From positions 1-5,398 of the forward strand of contig CAMZKI010000217.1 of NCBI GenBank assembly GCA_947311125.1: 5,398 bases of DNA, written 5' to 3'. The number at the start of each line of letters is the position of its first letter. The first letter of the stretch is position 1. The notes below the pieces were generated by a model. The model had not been told where the DNA came from. It searched no databases and saw nothing but the letters and a program-made list of their open reading frames with translations. Shown one piece after another: positions 1 through 4,403 of this stretch. The DNA comes from an uncultured Chlorobiota bacterium (GTDB taxonomy: Bacteria > Bacteroidota > Bacteroidia > Bacteroidales > JAADGE01). Made by a program: the position numbers and the translations under genes.

Positions 1-53
1 ATTTTCTTTCTTTTTGAAAGTGTTTAAAAGTGGAAGCATTTATAACGTAACAG

Positions 54-611
54 CTATTCTTTTTCTACTTGCATAAAACTTAGTTCAAGAGGTGTTTTTC
101 GTCCGAAAATTTTAACCATAACTTTCAGTTTTTTCTTTTCTTCGTTAACCTCTTCTATCACACCGGTAAAGCCGTTAAAGGGCCCGTCGGTTACTTTAAT
201 ATTTTCACCTACAAAGTAGGGTATTTCATTAAGTTCTTCTGATTCTAATAATTCATCAACTTTTCCGAGCATTCTGTTAACCTCTGACTGACGTAAGGGC
301 ACAGGATCTCCGCCTCTTGTTTCGCTCAGAAAACTTATAACGTTAGGCACGTTTTTCAATATATGAGGGATTTCTCCGACTAAAATTGCTTCAACAAAGA
401 CATATCCCGGATAATAATTTCTTTCTCTGCTTATTTTCTTACCGTTTCTTACCTGGTATACTTTCTCGGTAGGAATTATAACCTGTAAAATATAGTCTTG
501 AAGATTAAGACGCGTAATTTCGCTTTCGATATAACTCTTAACCTTTTTTTCCTTACCGCCTATAGCTCTCAGGACATACCATTTCGGCATATTGTCTGTA
601 ACTTCGCTCAT
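54..611 (-). CDS. nusG: Transcription termination/antitermination protein NusG
   Basis: A 185-residue general transcription factor that binds RNA polymerase with its N-terminal domain and Rho or ribosomal protein S10 with its C-terminal domain. The NGN domain spans about residues 9-115, with KWYVLRAIGGKEKKVKSYIE (10-29) and NYYPGYVFVE (65-74). The KOW domain spans about 134-184, with VTDGPFNGFTGVIEEV (140-155) and IFGRKTPLELSFMQVE (168-183). Phe169 aligns with the phenylalanine that E. coli NusG uses to contact S10. Length is close to the E. coli protein. The ATG at 611 is preferred to Met8 because it follows the secE stop by 4 nt, although both keep the whole NGN domain. There is no Shine-Dalgarno site. 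rplK would be expected downstream, beyond the window. Confidence 0.97.
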   Translation of the reverse strand: MSEVTDNMPKWYVLRAIGGKEKKVKSYIESEITRLNLQDYILQVIIPTEKVYQVRNGKKISRERNYYPGYVFVEAILVGEIPHILKNVPNVISFLSETRGGDPVPLRQSEVNRMLGKVDELLESEELNEIPYFVGENIKVTDGPFNGFTGVIEEVNEEKKKLKVMVKIFGRKTPLELSFMQVEKE

Positions 612-615
612 ATCA

Positions 616-804
616 TCAAACCAACTTATAAATTTGTTCCATTATAAAACTGAATGAAATATCCATAAGATATACCACCAGAGCTATAATAAACGATGCA
701 ATCATAACAACTATAGCACTGTTTTGCAACTCAGACCATGACGGCCAGGTTACTTTTTTAACCAGTTCTGTGTATGCTTCTTTTAAATAGCCTTTAATCT
801 TCAT
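616..804 (-). CDS. secE: Preprotein translocase subunit SecE
   Basis: A 62-residue single-span inner-membrane protein, the clamp subunit of the SecYEG channel. It has the short bacterial form: an amphipathic N-terminal helix (residues 4-17), the conserved hinge KKVTWPSWSEL (16-26), and one membrane segment at about 29-48 (AIVVMIASFIIALVVYL). The three-span form of enterobacteria is not present. The ATG at 804 lies just 13 nt after the tRNA-Trp 3' end and has A at -3 but no Shine-Dalgarno site. The TGA stop is 4 nt before the nusG ATG, so the two are translationally close and co-transcribed, as is usual for secE-nusG. Confidence 0.96.
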   Translation of the reverse strand: MKIKGYLKEAYTELVKKVTWPSWSELQNSAIVVMIASFIIALVVYLMDISFSFIMEQIYKLV

Positions 805-817
805 AATTGAAATTTTG

Positions 818-890
818 CACGGGAGGAGAGACTCGAACTCCCGGCACTCGGTTTTGGAGACCGATGCTCTACCAACTGAGCTACTCCCGT
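818..890 (-). tRNA. tRNA-Trp (anticodon CCA)
   Basis: A 73-nt tRNA. The acceptor stem ACGGGAG/CTCCCGT is perfect, with G as discriminator, the usual base for bacterial tRNA-Trp. The anticodon stem TCGGT/ACCGA surrounds the loop CTCCAAA (anticodon CCA), and the T-arm holds GAGTTCGAGTC. The 3' CCA is not encoded. It lies between the tuf stem-loop and secE, only 13 nt from the secE start, so its release sets the 5' end of the secE-nusG message. Confidence 0.97.
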
Positions 891-900
891 TTGATATACA

Positions 901-935
901 AATTAATTCGGCAGCAAAAAACTACCGAATTAATT
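901..935 (-). other. Stem-loop between tuf and tRNA-Trp
   Basis: An 11-bp perfect stem (AATTAATTCGG / CCGAATTAATT) continues on the minus-strand RNA with a U-G wobble and two more pairs, giving 14 bp around a 7-nt loop (UUUUUUG). The wobble pairs only in the minus-strand RNA; on the plus strand it is a C-A mismatch. It starts 19 nt after the tuf stop and ends 10 nt before tRNA-Trp. No U-tract follows, so mRNA 3'-end protection or an RNase III-like processing site fits better than an intrinsic terminator. Confidence 0.65.
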
Positions 936-954
936 CAGAATTTATAAGTTATAA

Positions 955-2142
955 TTATTCAATAATTTCAATAACTTGTCCTGCTCCTACAGTTCTTCCT
1001 CCTTCACGAATAGCAAAACTTAAACCTTTATCAAGAGCGACAGGATAAATCAATGTAACTTCAATTGTTACGTTATCACCGGGCATAACCATTTCGGTTC
1101 CTTCCGGTAATTTTATCTCTCCTGTTACGTCAAGAGTTCTTAAATAGAACTGAGGTCTGTAATTGTTATGGAAAGGAGTATGACGACCGCCTTCTTCTTT
1201 TTTCAAAACATAAACTTCTGCTTTGAATTTAGTATGAGGAGTTATAGAATTAGGAGCTGCAATAACCATACCTCTCTTAATTTCTTCTTTTTTAACACCT
1301 CTTAAAAGTAAGCCTACATTATCACCGGCTTGACCGTCGTCAAGGATTTTTCGGAACATTTCTACTCCTGTAACTACAGATTTCATTTTTTCAGCACCGA
1401 GTCCGATAATTTGAACTTCATCTCCGGTATGAATAACACCTGTTTCGATTCTTCCTGTTGCAACAGTTCCTCTCCCTGTAATTGAAAATACGTCTTCAAC
1501 CGGCATTAAGAAAGGTTTGTCAATATCTCTCGGAGGCAACGGAATCCACTCGTCAACAGCATCCATAAGTTCCATTACTTTCTCTTCCCATTTAGGTTCA
1601 CCGTTAAGTGCACCAAGTGCCGAGCCGAGAATAACCGGAGTATTTTCCCCGTCATATTCATAGAAGTCGAGTAATTCTCTCATCTCCATTTCAACGAGTT
1701 CGAGTAACTCAGGGTCATCAACCATATCAACTTTGTTAATAAACACAACAATTCTGGGAACATTTACTTGGCGTGCCAATAAAATGTGTTCTCTTGTTTG
1801 AGGCATAGGACCATCGGTTCCTGCAACAACGATAATTGCACCGTCCATTTGGGCGGCTCCTGTTACCATGTTTTTAACATAGTCGGCGTGACCGGGACAG
1901 TCAACATGAGCATAGTGTCTTTTTTCTGTTTCATACTCAACGTGAGCAGTATTGATTGTAATACCTCTTTCTTTTTCTTCGGGGGCATTATCAATTGAGT
2001 CAAAATCTTTAACTTCTGACAATCCTTTTTTGCTTAAAACTAAAGTAATAGCAGCAGTTAAAGTGGTTTTTCCGTGGTCAACGTGACCGATGGTCCCGAT
2101 ATTTACGTGTGGTTTGGACCTATCAAATTTTTCTTTAGCCAT
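955..2142 (-). CDS. tuf: Translation elongation factor EF-Tu
   Basis: A 395-residue GTPase that carries aminoacyl-tRNA to the ribosomal A site. Domain 1 (about 1-200) shows the P-loop GHVDHGKT (19-26), the switch I segment RGITIN (59-64), DCPGH (81-85) with the catalytic His85, NKVD (136-139) and SAL (174-176). Domains 2 and 3 follow, with RGTVATGRIE (224-233) and YRPQFYLRT (328-336); the protein ends in VIEIIE. Length and motifs are those of a full, functional EF-Tu. It starts at 2142 with no Shine-Dalgarno site but with A at -3 and -6 in an A/T-rich leader, the pattern linked to efficient starts in Bacteroidota. No promoter consensus is seen in the 92 bp between tRNA-Thr(GGU) and tuf, so it is probably expressed from the tRNA promoter after excision of the tRNAs. 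A stem-loop follows the stop. Confidence 0.99.
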   Translation of the reverse strand: MAKEKFDRSKPHVNIGTIGHVDHGKTTLTAAITLVLSKKGLSEVKDFDSIDNAPEEKERGITINTAHVEYETEKRHYAHVDCPGHADYVKNMVTGAAQMDGAIIVVAGTDGPMPQTREHILLARQVNVPRIVVFINKVDMVDDPELLELVEMEMRELLDFYEYDGENTPVILGSALGALNGEPKWEEKVMELMDAVDEWIPLPPRDIDKPFLMPVEDVFSITGRGTVATGRIETGVIHTGDEVQIIGLGAEKMKSVVTGVEMFRKILDDGQAGDNVGLLLRGVKKEEIKRGMVIAAPNSITPHTKFKAEVYVLKKEEGGRHTPFHNNYRPQFYLRTLDVTGEIKLPEGTEMVMPGDNVTIEVTLIYPVALDKGLSFAIREGGRTVGAGQVIEIIE

Positions 2143-2234
2143 GATTATTTATTATTATAAAAGTGATTGAAAAATATTTTCGTTTTACGTTTTTAATTAT
2201 TTTTGTTGTTATCAGTAAAAATAAACAGAAAGAG

Positions 2235-2306
2235 AGCCGATGATGAGAATTGAACTCATGACCTCTTCCTTACCAAGGAAACGCTCTACCCCTGAGCTAC
2301 ATCGGC
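2235..2306 (-). tRNA. tRNA-Thr (anticodon GGU)
   Basis: A 72-nt tRNA. The acceptor stem GCCGATG/CATCGGC is perfect, with U as discriminator as in the other tRNA-Thr of the cluster. The anticodon stem TTTCC/GGAAG holds the loop TTGGTAA (anticodon GGT), and the T-arm holds AGTTCAATTCT. CCA is not encoded. Its 3' cleavage would leave tuf mRNA with a 92-nt leader. It corresponds to E. coli thrT, directly upstream of tufB. Confidence 0.97.
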
Positions 2307-2319
2307 AACTAAAAAAAAG

Positions 2320-2392
2320 AGCGGAAGACGAGGCTCGAACCCGCGACCTGCAGCTTGGAAGGCTGCCGCTCTACCAACTGAGCTACTCCCGC
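2320..2392 (-). tRNA. tRNA-Gly (anticodon UCC)
   Basis: A 73-nt tRNA. The acceptor stem GCGGGAG/CTTCCGC contains one G-U pair, with U as discriminator as usual for bacterial tRNA-Gly. The anticodon stem GCAGC/GCTGC holds the loop CTTCCAA (anticodon TCC), and the T-arm holds GGTTCGAGCC. CCA is not encoded; the trailer is C followed by T8. Its flanks (TAAAAAAA before, TTTTTTTA after) could also pair. Same place and anticodon as E. coli glyT. Confidence 0.97.
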
Positions 2393-2405
2393 TTTTTTTA
2401 TTTAT

Positions 2406-2517
2406 CTTTTTTTGATTATGTGGGGGGAGGAGGATTCGAACCTCCGAAGGCTGTGCCAACAGATTTACAGTCTGCCCCGTTTGACCGCTCCGGAATCCCC
2501 CCTAAAATCAAAAAAAG
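2406..2517 (-). repeat. 12-bp perfect inverted repeat bracketing tRNA-Tyr
   Basis: AATCAAAAAAAG (2506-2517) and CTTTTTTTGATT (2406-2417) are exact inverted copies, each set 3 bases from an end of the mature tRNA-Tyr. In the precursor RNA they would form a 12-bp helix stacked on the acceptor stem across a small internal loop. This could guide processing or folding, although seven of the pairs are a plain A/T run. Confidence 0.6.
2421..2502 (-). tRNA. tRNA-Tyr (anticodon GUA)
   Basis: A class II tRNA of 82 nt with the long variable arm expected for bacterial tRNA-Tyr. The acceptor stem GGGGGGA/TCCCCCC is perfect, with A as discriminator. The anticodon stem GCAGA/TCTGT surrounds the loop CTGTAAA (anticodon GTA). 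The T-arm carries GGTTCGAATCC. CCA is not encoded. Same place and anticodon as E. coli tyrU. Confidence 0.97.
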
Positions 2518-2591
2518 AGCCGATAGACGGATTCGAACCGCCGACCGGCTGATTACAAATCAGCTGCTCTGGCCAACTGAGCTATATCGGC
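2518..2591 (-). tRNA. tRNA-Thr (anticodon UGU)
   Basis: First tRNA of the cluster, 74 nt. The 7-bp acceptor stem GCCGATA/TATCGGC is perfect, with U at the discriminator position. The D-arm (AGCTCAGTTGGCCAGAGC), the anticodon stem GCTGA/TCAGC with loop TTTGTAA (anticodon TGT), and the T-arm with GGTTCGAATCC are all canonical. CCA is not encoded; a trailer with a T7 run follows directly. It corresponds in position and anticodon to E. coli thrU. Confidence 0.97.
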
Positions 2592-2637
2592 AATCTTTTC
2601 TCTTTTTAGAGATAAATTATTTCCTTTTAGAACTATT

Positions 2638-2676
2638 CGATTTTCTTTGTGTTTAAAAAACTGCTCTCGAAAATCG
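2638..2676 (-). other. Inverted repeat in the leader of the tRNA-tuf transcript
   Basis: CGATTTTC and GAAAATCG are exact 8-base inverted copies (2638-2645 and 2669-2676) with 23 bases between them. The upstream arm lies at or next to the predicted transcription start, so the transcript may begin with this hairpin. A second small hairpin (TCTCT-TTTT-AGAGA, 2599-2612) sits just before the first tRNA. Their roles are unknown; 5'-end protection or precursor folding is possible. Confidence 0.4.
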
Positions 2677-2681
2677 GGTTG

Positions 2682-2713
2682 CAAATTTAAGGAATAAAAA
2701 TTTATTAAACAAA
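2682..2713 (-). promoter_or_regulatory. Bacteroidota-type promoter of the tRNA-tuf transcription unit
   Basis: On the minus strand TTTG (2713-2710) is followed by a 20-nt spacer and then TAAATTTG (2689-2682), an exact match to the -7 consensus TAnnTTTG with a -33 TTTG at near-ideal spacing. Transcription should start near 2675, giving a leader of about 80 nt before the first tRNA. It is the best promoter match I could find in the window and lies just where the tRNA-tuf unit needs one. Confidence 0.72.
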
Positions 2714-2730
2714 ATGTTTTTTATTTTTTT

Positions 2731-3033
2731 TTAAGGTCGAAGTTTTTCTTTATGTTTTTTTACTTGTTTTTCTAATGCATCTACAACAGAATCAACAGCT
2801 TCCTCGAATGTAAGAGCGTCCTTTTCTGCAAAAAGTTCATTACCCGGAACCTCTAAAATTATTTTGGCTTCTTTATTATCTGTAAATTTCTTTTTTGATT
2901 TGTTGAAATTAAGGGTTACTTCCGAGCGTATAATTCCGTCAAAATATTTATCAAGCTTGCTGACTTTATTTTTTACAAACTCTACCAATTTTTTGTCAGC
3001 ATCGAAATTTGTTGTTTTAATATTTATATCCAT
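2731..3033 (-). CDS. hpf: Ribosome hibernation-promoting factor, short form (HPF/YfiA, S30AE family)
   Basis: A 100-residue protein of the ribosomal S30AE family, which binds in the mRNA/tRNA channel of the 30S subunit and idles ribosomes in slow growth. The N-terminal strand MDINIKTTNFDADKKL, the central KIILEVPGNELFAE (57-70) and the helix DALTFEEAVDSVVDALEKQV (72-91) followed by a basic tail fit the family. It is the short form: the C-terminal dimerisation domain of long HPF is absent. The ATG at 3033 lies 6 nt after the xerC stop and has A at -3 but no Shine-Dalgarno site. No clear terminator follows its stop; the promoter of the tRNA-tuf unit begins 18 bp downstream, so hpf transcripts may run on into the tRNAs. 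It may instead be named raiA; sequence alone does not separate these two labels. Confidence 0.92.
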   Translation of the reverse strand: MDINIKTTNFDADKKLVEFVKNKVSKLDKYFDGIIRSEVTLNFNKSKKKFTDNKEAKIILEVPGNELFAEKDALTFEEAVDSVVDALEKQVKKHKEKLRP

Positions 3034-3039
3034 AGTATT

Positions 3040-3936
3040 TTATTTTTTTGCTCTCGGATGAGCTTGTTTATAAATTTTATTTAACTTTTCAAAAGTATTA
3101 TGTGTATAAATTTGTGTTGCAGACAAGTTTGCATGCCCGAGAAGTTCTTTTACCGCATTTATGTCTGCACCGTTGTTTAGTAAATGTGTTGCGTATGTAT
3201 GCCTTAATGTATGAGGACTTCTTTTCTTTTGCGTACTTATCAGACCTATATATTTATTTACCGTTCTGTAAACTAAGTTCGGATATATTTTATTTCCTTT
3301 TTTTGTAATGAAAAAAAACTCGTTATTACTATTATTTAGAACCTTATTTCTTAAAACAATATATTTATTTATAACATCTGACAGGTTATCAGGAAACGGA
3401 ATTATTCGCTGTTTATTTCTTTTGCCGGTTACTTTTATATTTTTTTTTCTTGTATCAACATCTTTAAGTAAAAGATTTATGAGTTCGGCACGCCTGACAC
3501 CCGTTCCGTACAGCATTTCTATTATAAGACGGTTTCTTACACCTTCAAAGTTGTCGGAAAAATCAATACCGGTTTGCAAAATATCCATTTTTTCCTCCGA
3601 AATAAATCCCGGAAGTTTTTTTTCGGTTTTCAGTCGGGTAATTTTAAGTACCGGGTTGGATCTTATAAGTTTTTCTCTCAATAAGAAATTATAAAAAGAC
3701 CTTAGGGTTGACAGTTTACGATTTACGGTCTTGGAAGATAAATTTTGAGAAGACAAAAATGCTATCCATTTTCGGATAGTCTTATAATCGGAAATTATTT
3801 CGGTTTCTGTTTCCGTTAATTTGTTATTAATACAAAATGAGTAAAAGTCATTTAAATCTGTTGCATAAGAATTTACGGTATGGGGAGAATATTTTTTTTG
3901 ATATTCAATATATTTTAAGAATTGCTTCTTATGCAT
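3040..3936 (-). CDS. xerC: Tyrosine recombinase, XerC/XerD family
   Basis: A 298-residue site-specific recombinase, the usual length for Xer proteins that resolve chromosome dimers at dif with FtsK. Residues about 1-90 form the SAM-like core-binding domain (SPHTVNSYATDLNDF, 17-31). Residues about 105-290 form the catalytic domain. All six active-site residues are present: Arg148 (GTGVRRAEL), Lys172 (VTGKRNKQ), His242 and Arg245 (PHTLRHTYATHLLNNG), His268 (LLGHANLSATQIYTH) and the nucleophile Tyr277. The enzyme should therefore be active. The ATG at 3936 gives a full-length N-terminus, with no Shine-Dalgarno site. The gene is visibly richer in A/T than tuf. It ends 6 bp before hpf, so the two are surely co-transcribed. 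No attachment sites or cargo genes flank it, which favours a housekeeping Xer over a phage or transposon integrase. XerC rather than XerD is chosen from gene neighbourhood only. Confidence 0.9.
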   Translation of the reverse strand: MHKKQFLKYIEYQKKYSPHTVNSYATDLNDFYSFCINNKLTETETEIISDYKTIRKWIAFLSSQNLSSKTVNRKLSTLRSFYNFLLREKLIRSNPVLKITRLKTEKKLPGFISEEKMDILQTGIDFSDNFEGVRNRLIIEMLYGTGVRRAELINLLLKDVDTRKKNIKVTGKRNKQRIIPFPDNLSDVINKYIVLRNKVLNNSNNEFFFITKKGNKIYPNLVYRTVNKYIGLISTQKKRSPHTLRHTYATHLLNNGADINAVKELLGHANLSATQIYTHNTFEKLNKIYKQAHPRAKK

Positions 3937-3955
3937 TCAGTAAGGTGTTTTTTAA

Positions 3956-3974
3956 TGTAAATTTAACATTTACA
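3956..3974. repeat. Short inverted repeat upstream of xerC
   Basis: TGTAAAT (3956-3962) and ATTTACA (3968-3974) are exact inverted copies around 5 bases, ending 20 bases before the xerC start codon. It could be a hairpin in the leader or an operator-like site. It is all A/T apart from one pair, so chance is a real alternative. Confidence 0.3.
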
Positions 3975-3983
3975 AAGAGGAAG

Positions 3984-4022
3984 AAAACTTTCTTGAATAC
4001 AAAAAGCAGACAAGAAAGTTTT
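3984..4022. terminator. Hairpin between rpsU and xerC, possible bidirectional terminator
   Basis: Two 12-base arms are perfectly complementary: AAAACTTTCTTG at 3984-3995 and CAAGAAAGTTTT at 4011-4022, separated by 15 bases. It begins 10 bases after the rpsU stop. Read on the minus strand, the 3' arm ends in TTTT and then CTTCC, a weak tail. Read on the plus strand, it is followed by T7, a better tail, but no plus-strand gene is visible here. The long loop and AT-rich stem suggest a partial terminator for rpsU. Confidence 0.5.
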
Positions 4023-4032
4023 TTTAAGTTTT

Positions 4033-4227
4033 TTACTCGTTTGCTTCTCTCCTTAATTGCTCAACATATCGGGCTTTTATAAGTTGCTGACGTCTTAAAA
4101 CCGAGGGTTTTAAAAACTCTTTTCGTCTTCTGACTTCTTTTATAATCCCTGTACTGTCAGTTTTTCTTTTTAATCTTTTTAAAGCTCTTTCAATGCTTTC
4201 GCCTTCTTTAACGGGTATTTTAATCAT
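4033..4227 (-). CDS. rpsU: 30S ribosomal protein bS21
   Basis: A 64-residue, strongly basic protein that binds the 30S platform near the 3' end of 16S rRNA. The N-terminal stretch IPVKEGESIERALKRLKRK (residues 4-22) and the central FLKPSVLRRQQ (38-48) are typical of bS21, and the length is usual for Bacteroidota. Tyr54 (KARYVEQ) occupies the position that in Flavobacterium johnsoniae bS21 helps hold the 16S tail in a pocket with bS18 and bS6, hiding the anti-Shine-Dalgarno sequence. The ATG at 4227 is fixed by a strong Shine-Dalgarno site 7 nt upstream, unlike every neighbour. A -7 promoter element lies about 50 bp upstream and a hairpin follows the stop, so rpsU may be largely a single-gene unit with some read-through into xerC. 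Autoregulation by free bS21 level is the likely control (inference from the family). Confidence 0.96.
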   Translation of the reverse strand: MIKIPVKEGESIERALKRLKRKTDSTGIIKEVRRRKEFLKPSVLRRQQLIKARYVEQLRREANE

Positions 4228-4233
4228 ATAATT

Positions 4234-4242
4234 ACTCCTTTT
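4234..4242 (-). promoter_or_regulatory. Strong Shine-Dalgarno site of rpsU
   Basis: The minus strand reads AAAAGGAGT, with GGAG ending 7 nt before the rpsU ATG. AAAGGAG would form seven consecutive pairs with the CUCCUUU of a typical Bacteroidota 16S rRNA tail. None of the other five starts visible here (xerC, hpf, tuf, secE, nusG) has such a site, so this one stands out. In Flavobacterium johnsoniae, ribosomes lacking bS21 expose the anti-Shine-Dalgarno sequence and favour rpsU, an autoregulatory loop; the same is inferred here. Confidence 0.85.
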
Positions 4243-4273
4243 AAAATATTTATATTTAGAAATTTTGGAACGG

Positions 4274-4281
4274 CAAAAATA
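4274..4281 (-). promoter_or_regulatory. Candidate Bacteroidota -7 promoter element for rpsU
   Basis: On the minus strand this reads TATTTTTG, an exact fit to the Bacteroidota -7 consensus TAnnTTTG. Transcription would start near 4267 and give rpsU a leader of about 40 nt. The upstream position expected for the -33 TTTG box holds only TTTT within a T-rich tract, so the promoter is half supported. The position, in the spacer between the acyl-CoA dehydrogenase stop and rpsU, is right for an independent rpsU promoter. Confidence 0.45.
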
Positions 4282-4385
4282 TCAATTAGTATAAAAATAA
4301 AAAATTTATTTTATAAAAACAAGTCTTTTATTATAATTATTTTGTTAAAAAATGTTATCAGAGAGTTAAATTACTTGTTATTATA

Positions 4386-4402
4386 ATTTTACATCGTAAA
4401 AT
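4386..4402 (-). terminator. Short AT-rich hairpin just after the acyl-CoA dehydrogenase stop
   Basis: A perfect 7-bp stem (ATTTTAC / GTAAAAT) with a 3-nt loop begins one base after the stop codon. It is weak (one G-C pair) and lacks a clean U-tract, so it is a marginal terminator or a 3'-end stabiliser. A second possible pairing, AACAAGT (4379-4373) with ACTTGTT (4324-4318), is followed by a run of T but needs a 48-nt loop. Confidence 0.25.
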
Positions 4403-4403
4403 A

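Noticed and set aside
1..39. A minus-strand ATG at 39 with an open frame to the window edge, as a candidate rplK start
   Set aside because: The 13 residues (MLPLLNTFKKKEN) do not resemble the start of ribosomal protein L11; rplK probably begins beyond the window.
897..904. TTAATTTG on the minus strand as a promoter for tRNA-Trp-secE-nusG
   Set aside because: The essential A at the second position is T, there is no -33 box, the start would fall at or inside the tRNA, and the bases belong mostly to the stem-loop arm.
815..1048. Plus-strand open frames across tRNA-Trp and tuf (also 1786-1998), the tRNA cluster (2240-2656) and xerC (3048-3694)
   Set aside because: They lie antisense to tRNAs and to clear protein genes on the minus strand, show no recognisable protein family, and are expected shadows.
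2646..2668. A boxA-like antitermination site in the tRNA leader
   Set aside because: Only a loose likeness (TTTTTTAAACA) to the known boxA core; not enough to call.
3090..3097. TACTTTTG on the minus strand inside the end of xerC, a -7 match that could serve hpf
   Set aside because: It matches TAnnTTTG but has no -33 TTTG at the right distance and lies in coding sequence; chance is likely, although an internal hpf promoter cannot be excluded.
3040..3936. The tyrosine recombinase as a sign of an integrated element with a tRNA attachment site
   Set aside because: No direct repeats of a tRNA 3' end, no cargo genes and no boundary are seen; the setting is conserved housekeeping and all tRNAs are intact.
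3973..4003. TTTG-N19-CCTCTTTG upstream of xerC as a promoter
   Set aside because: Spacing is ideal but the key TA of the -7 box is CC, and it overlaps the hairpin behind rpsU.
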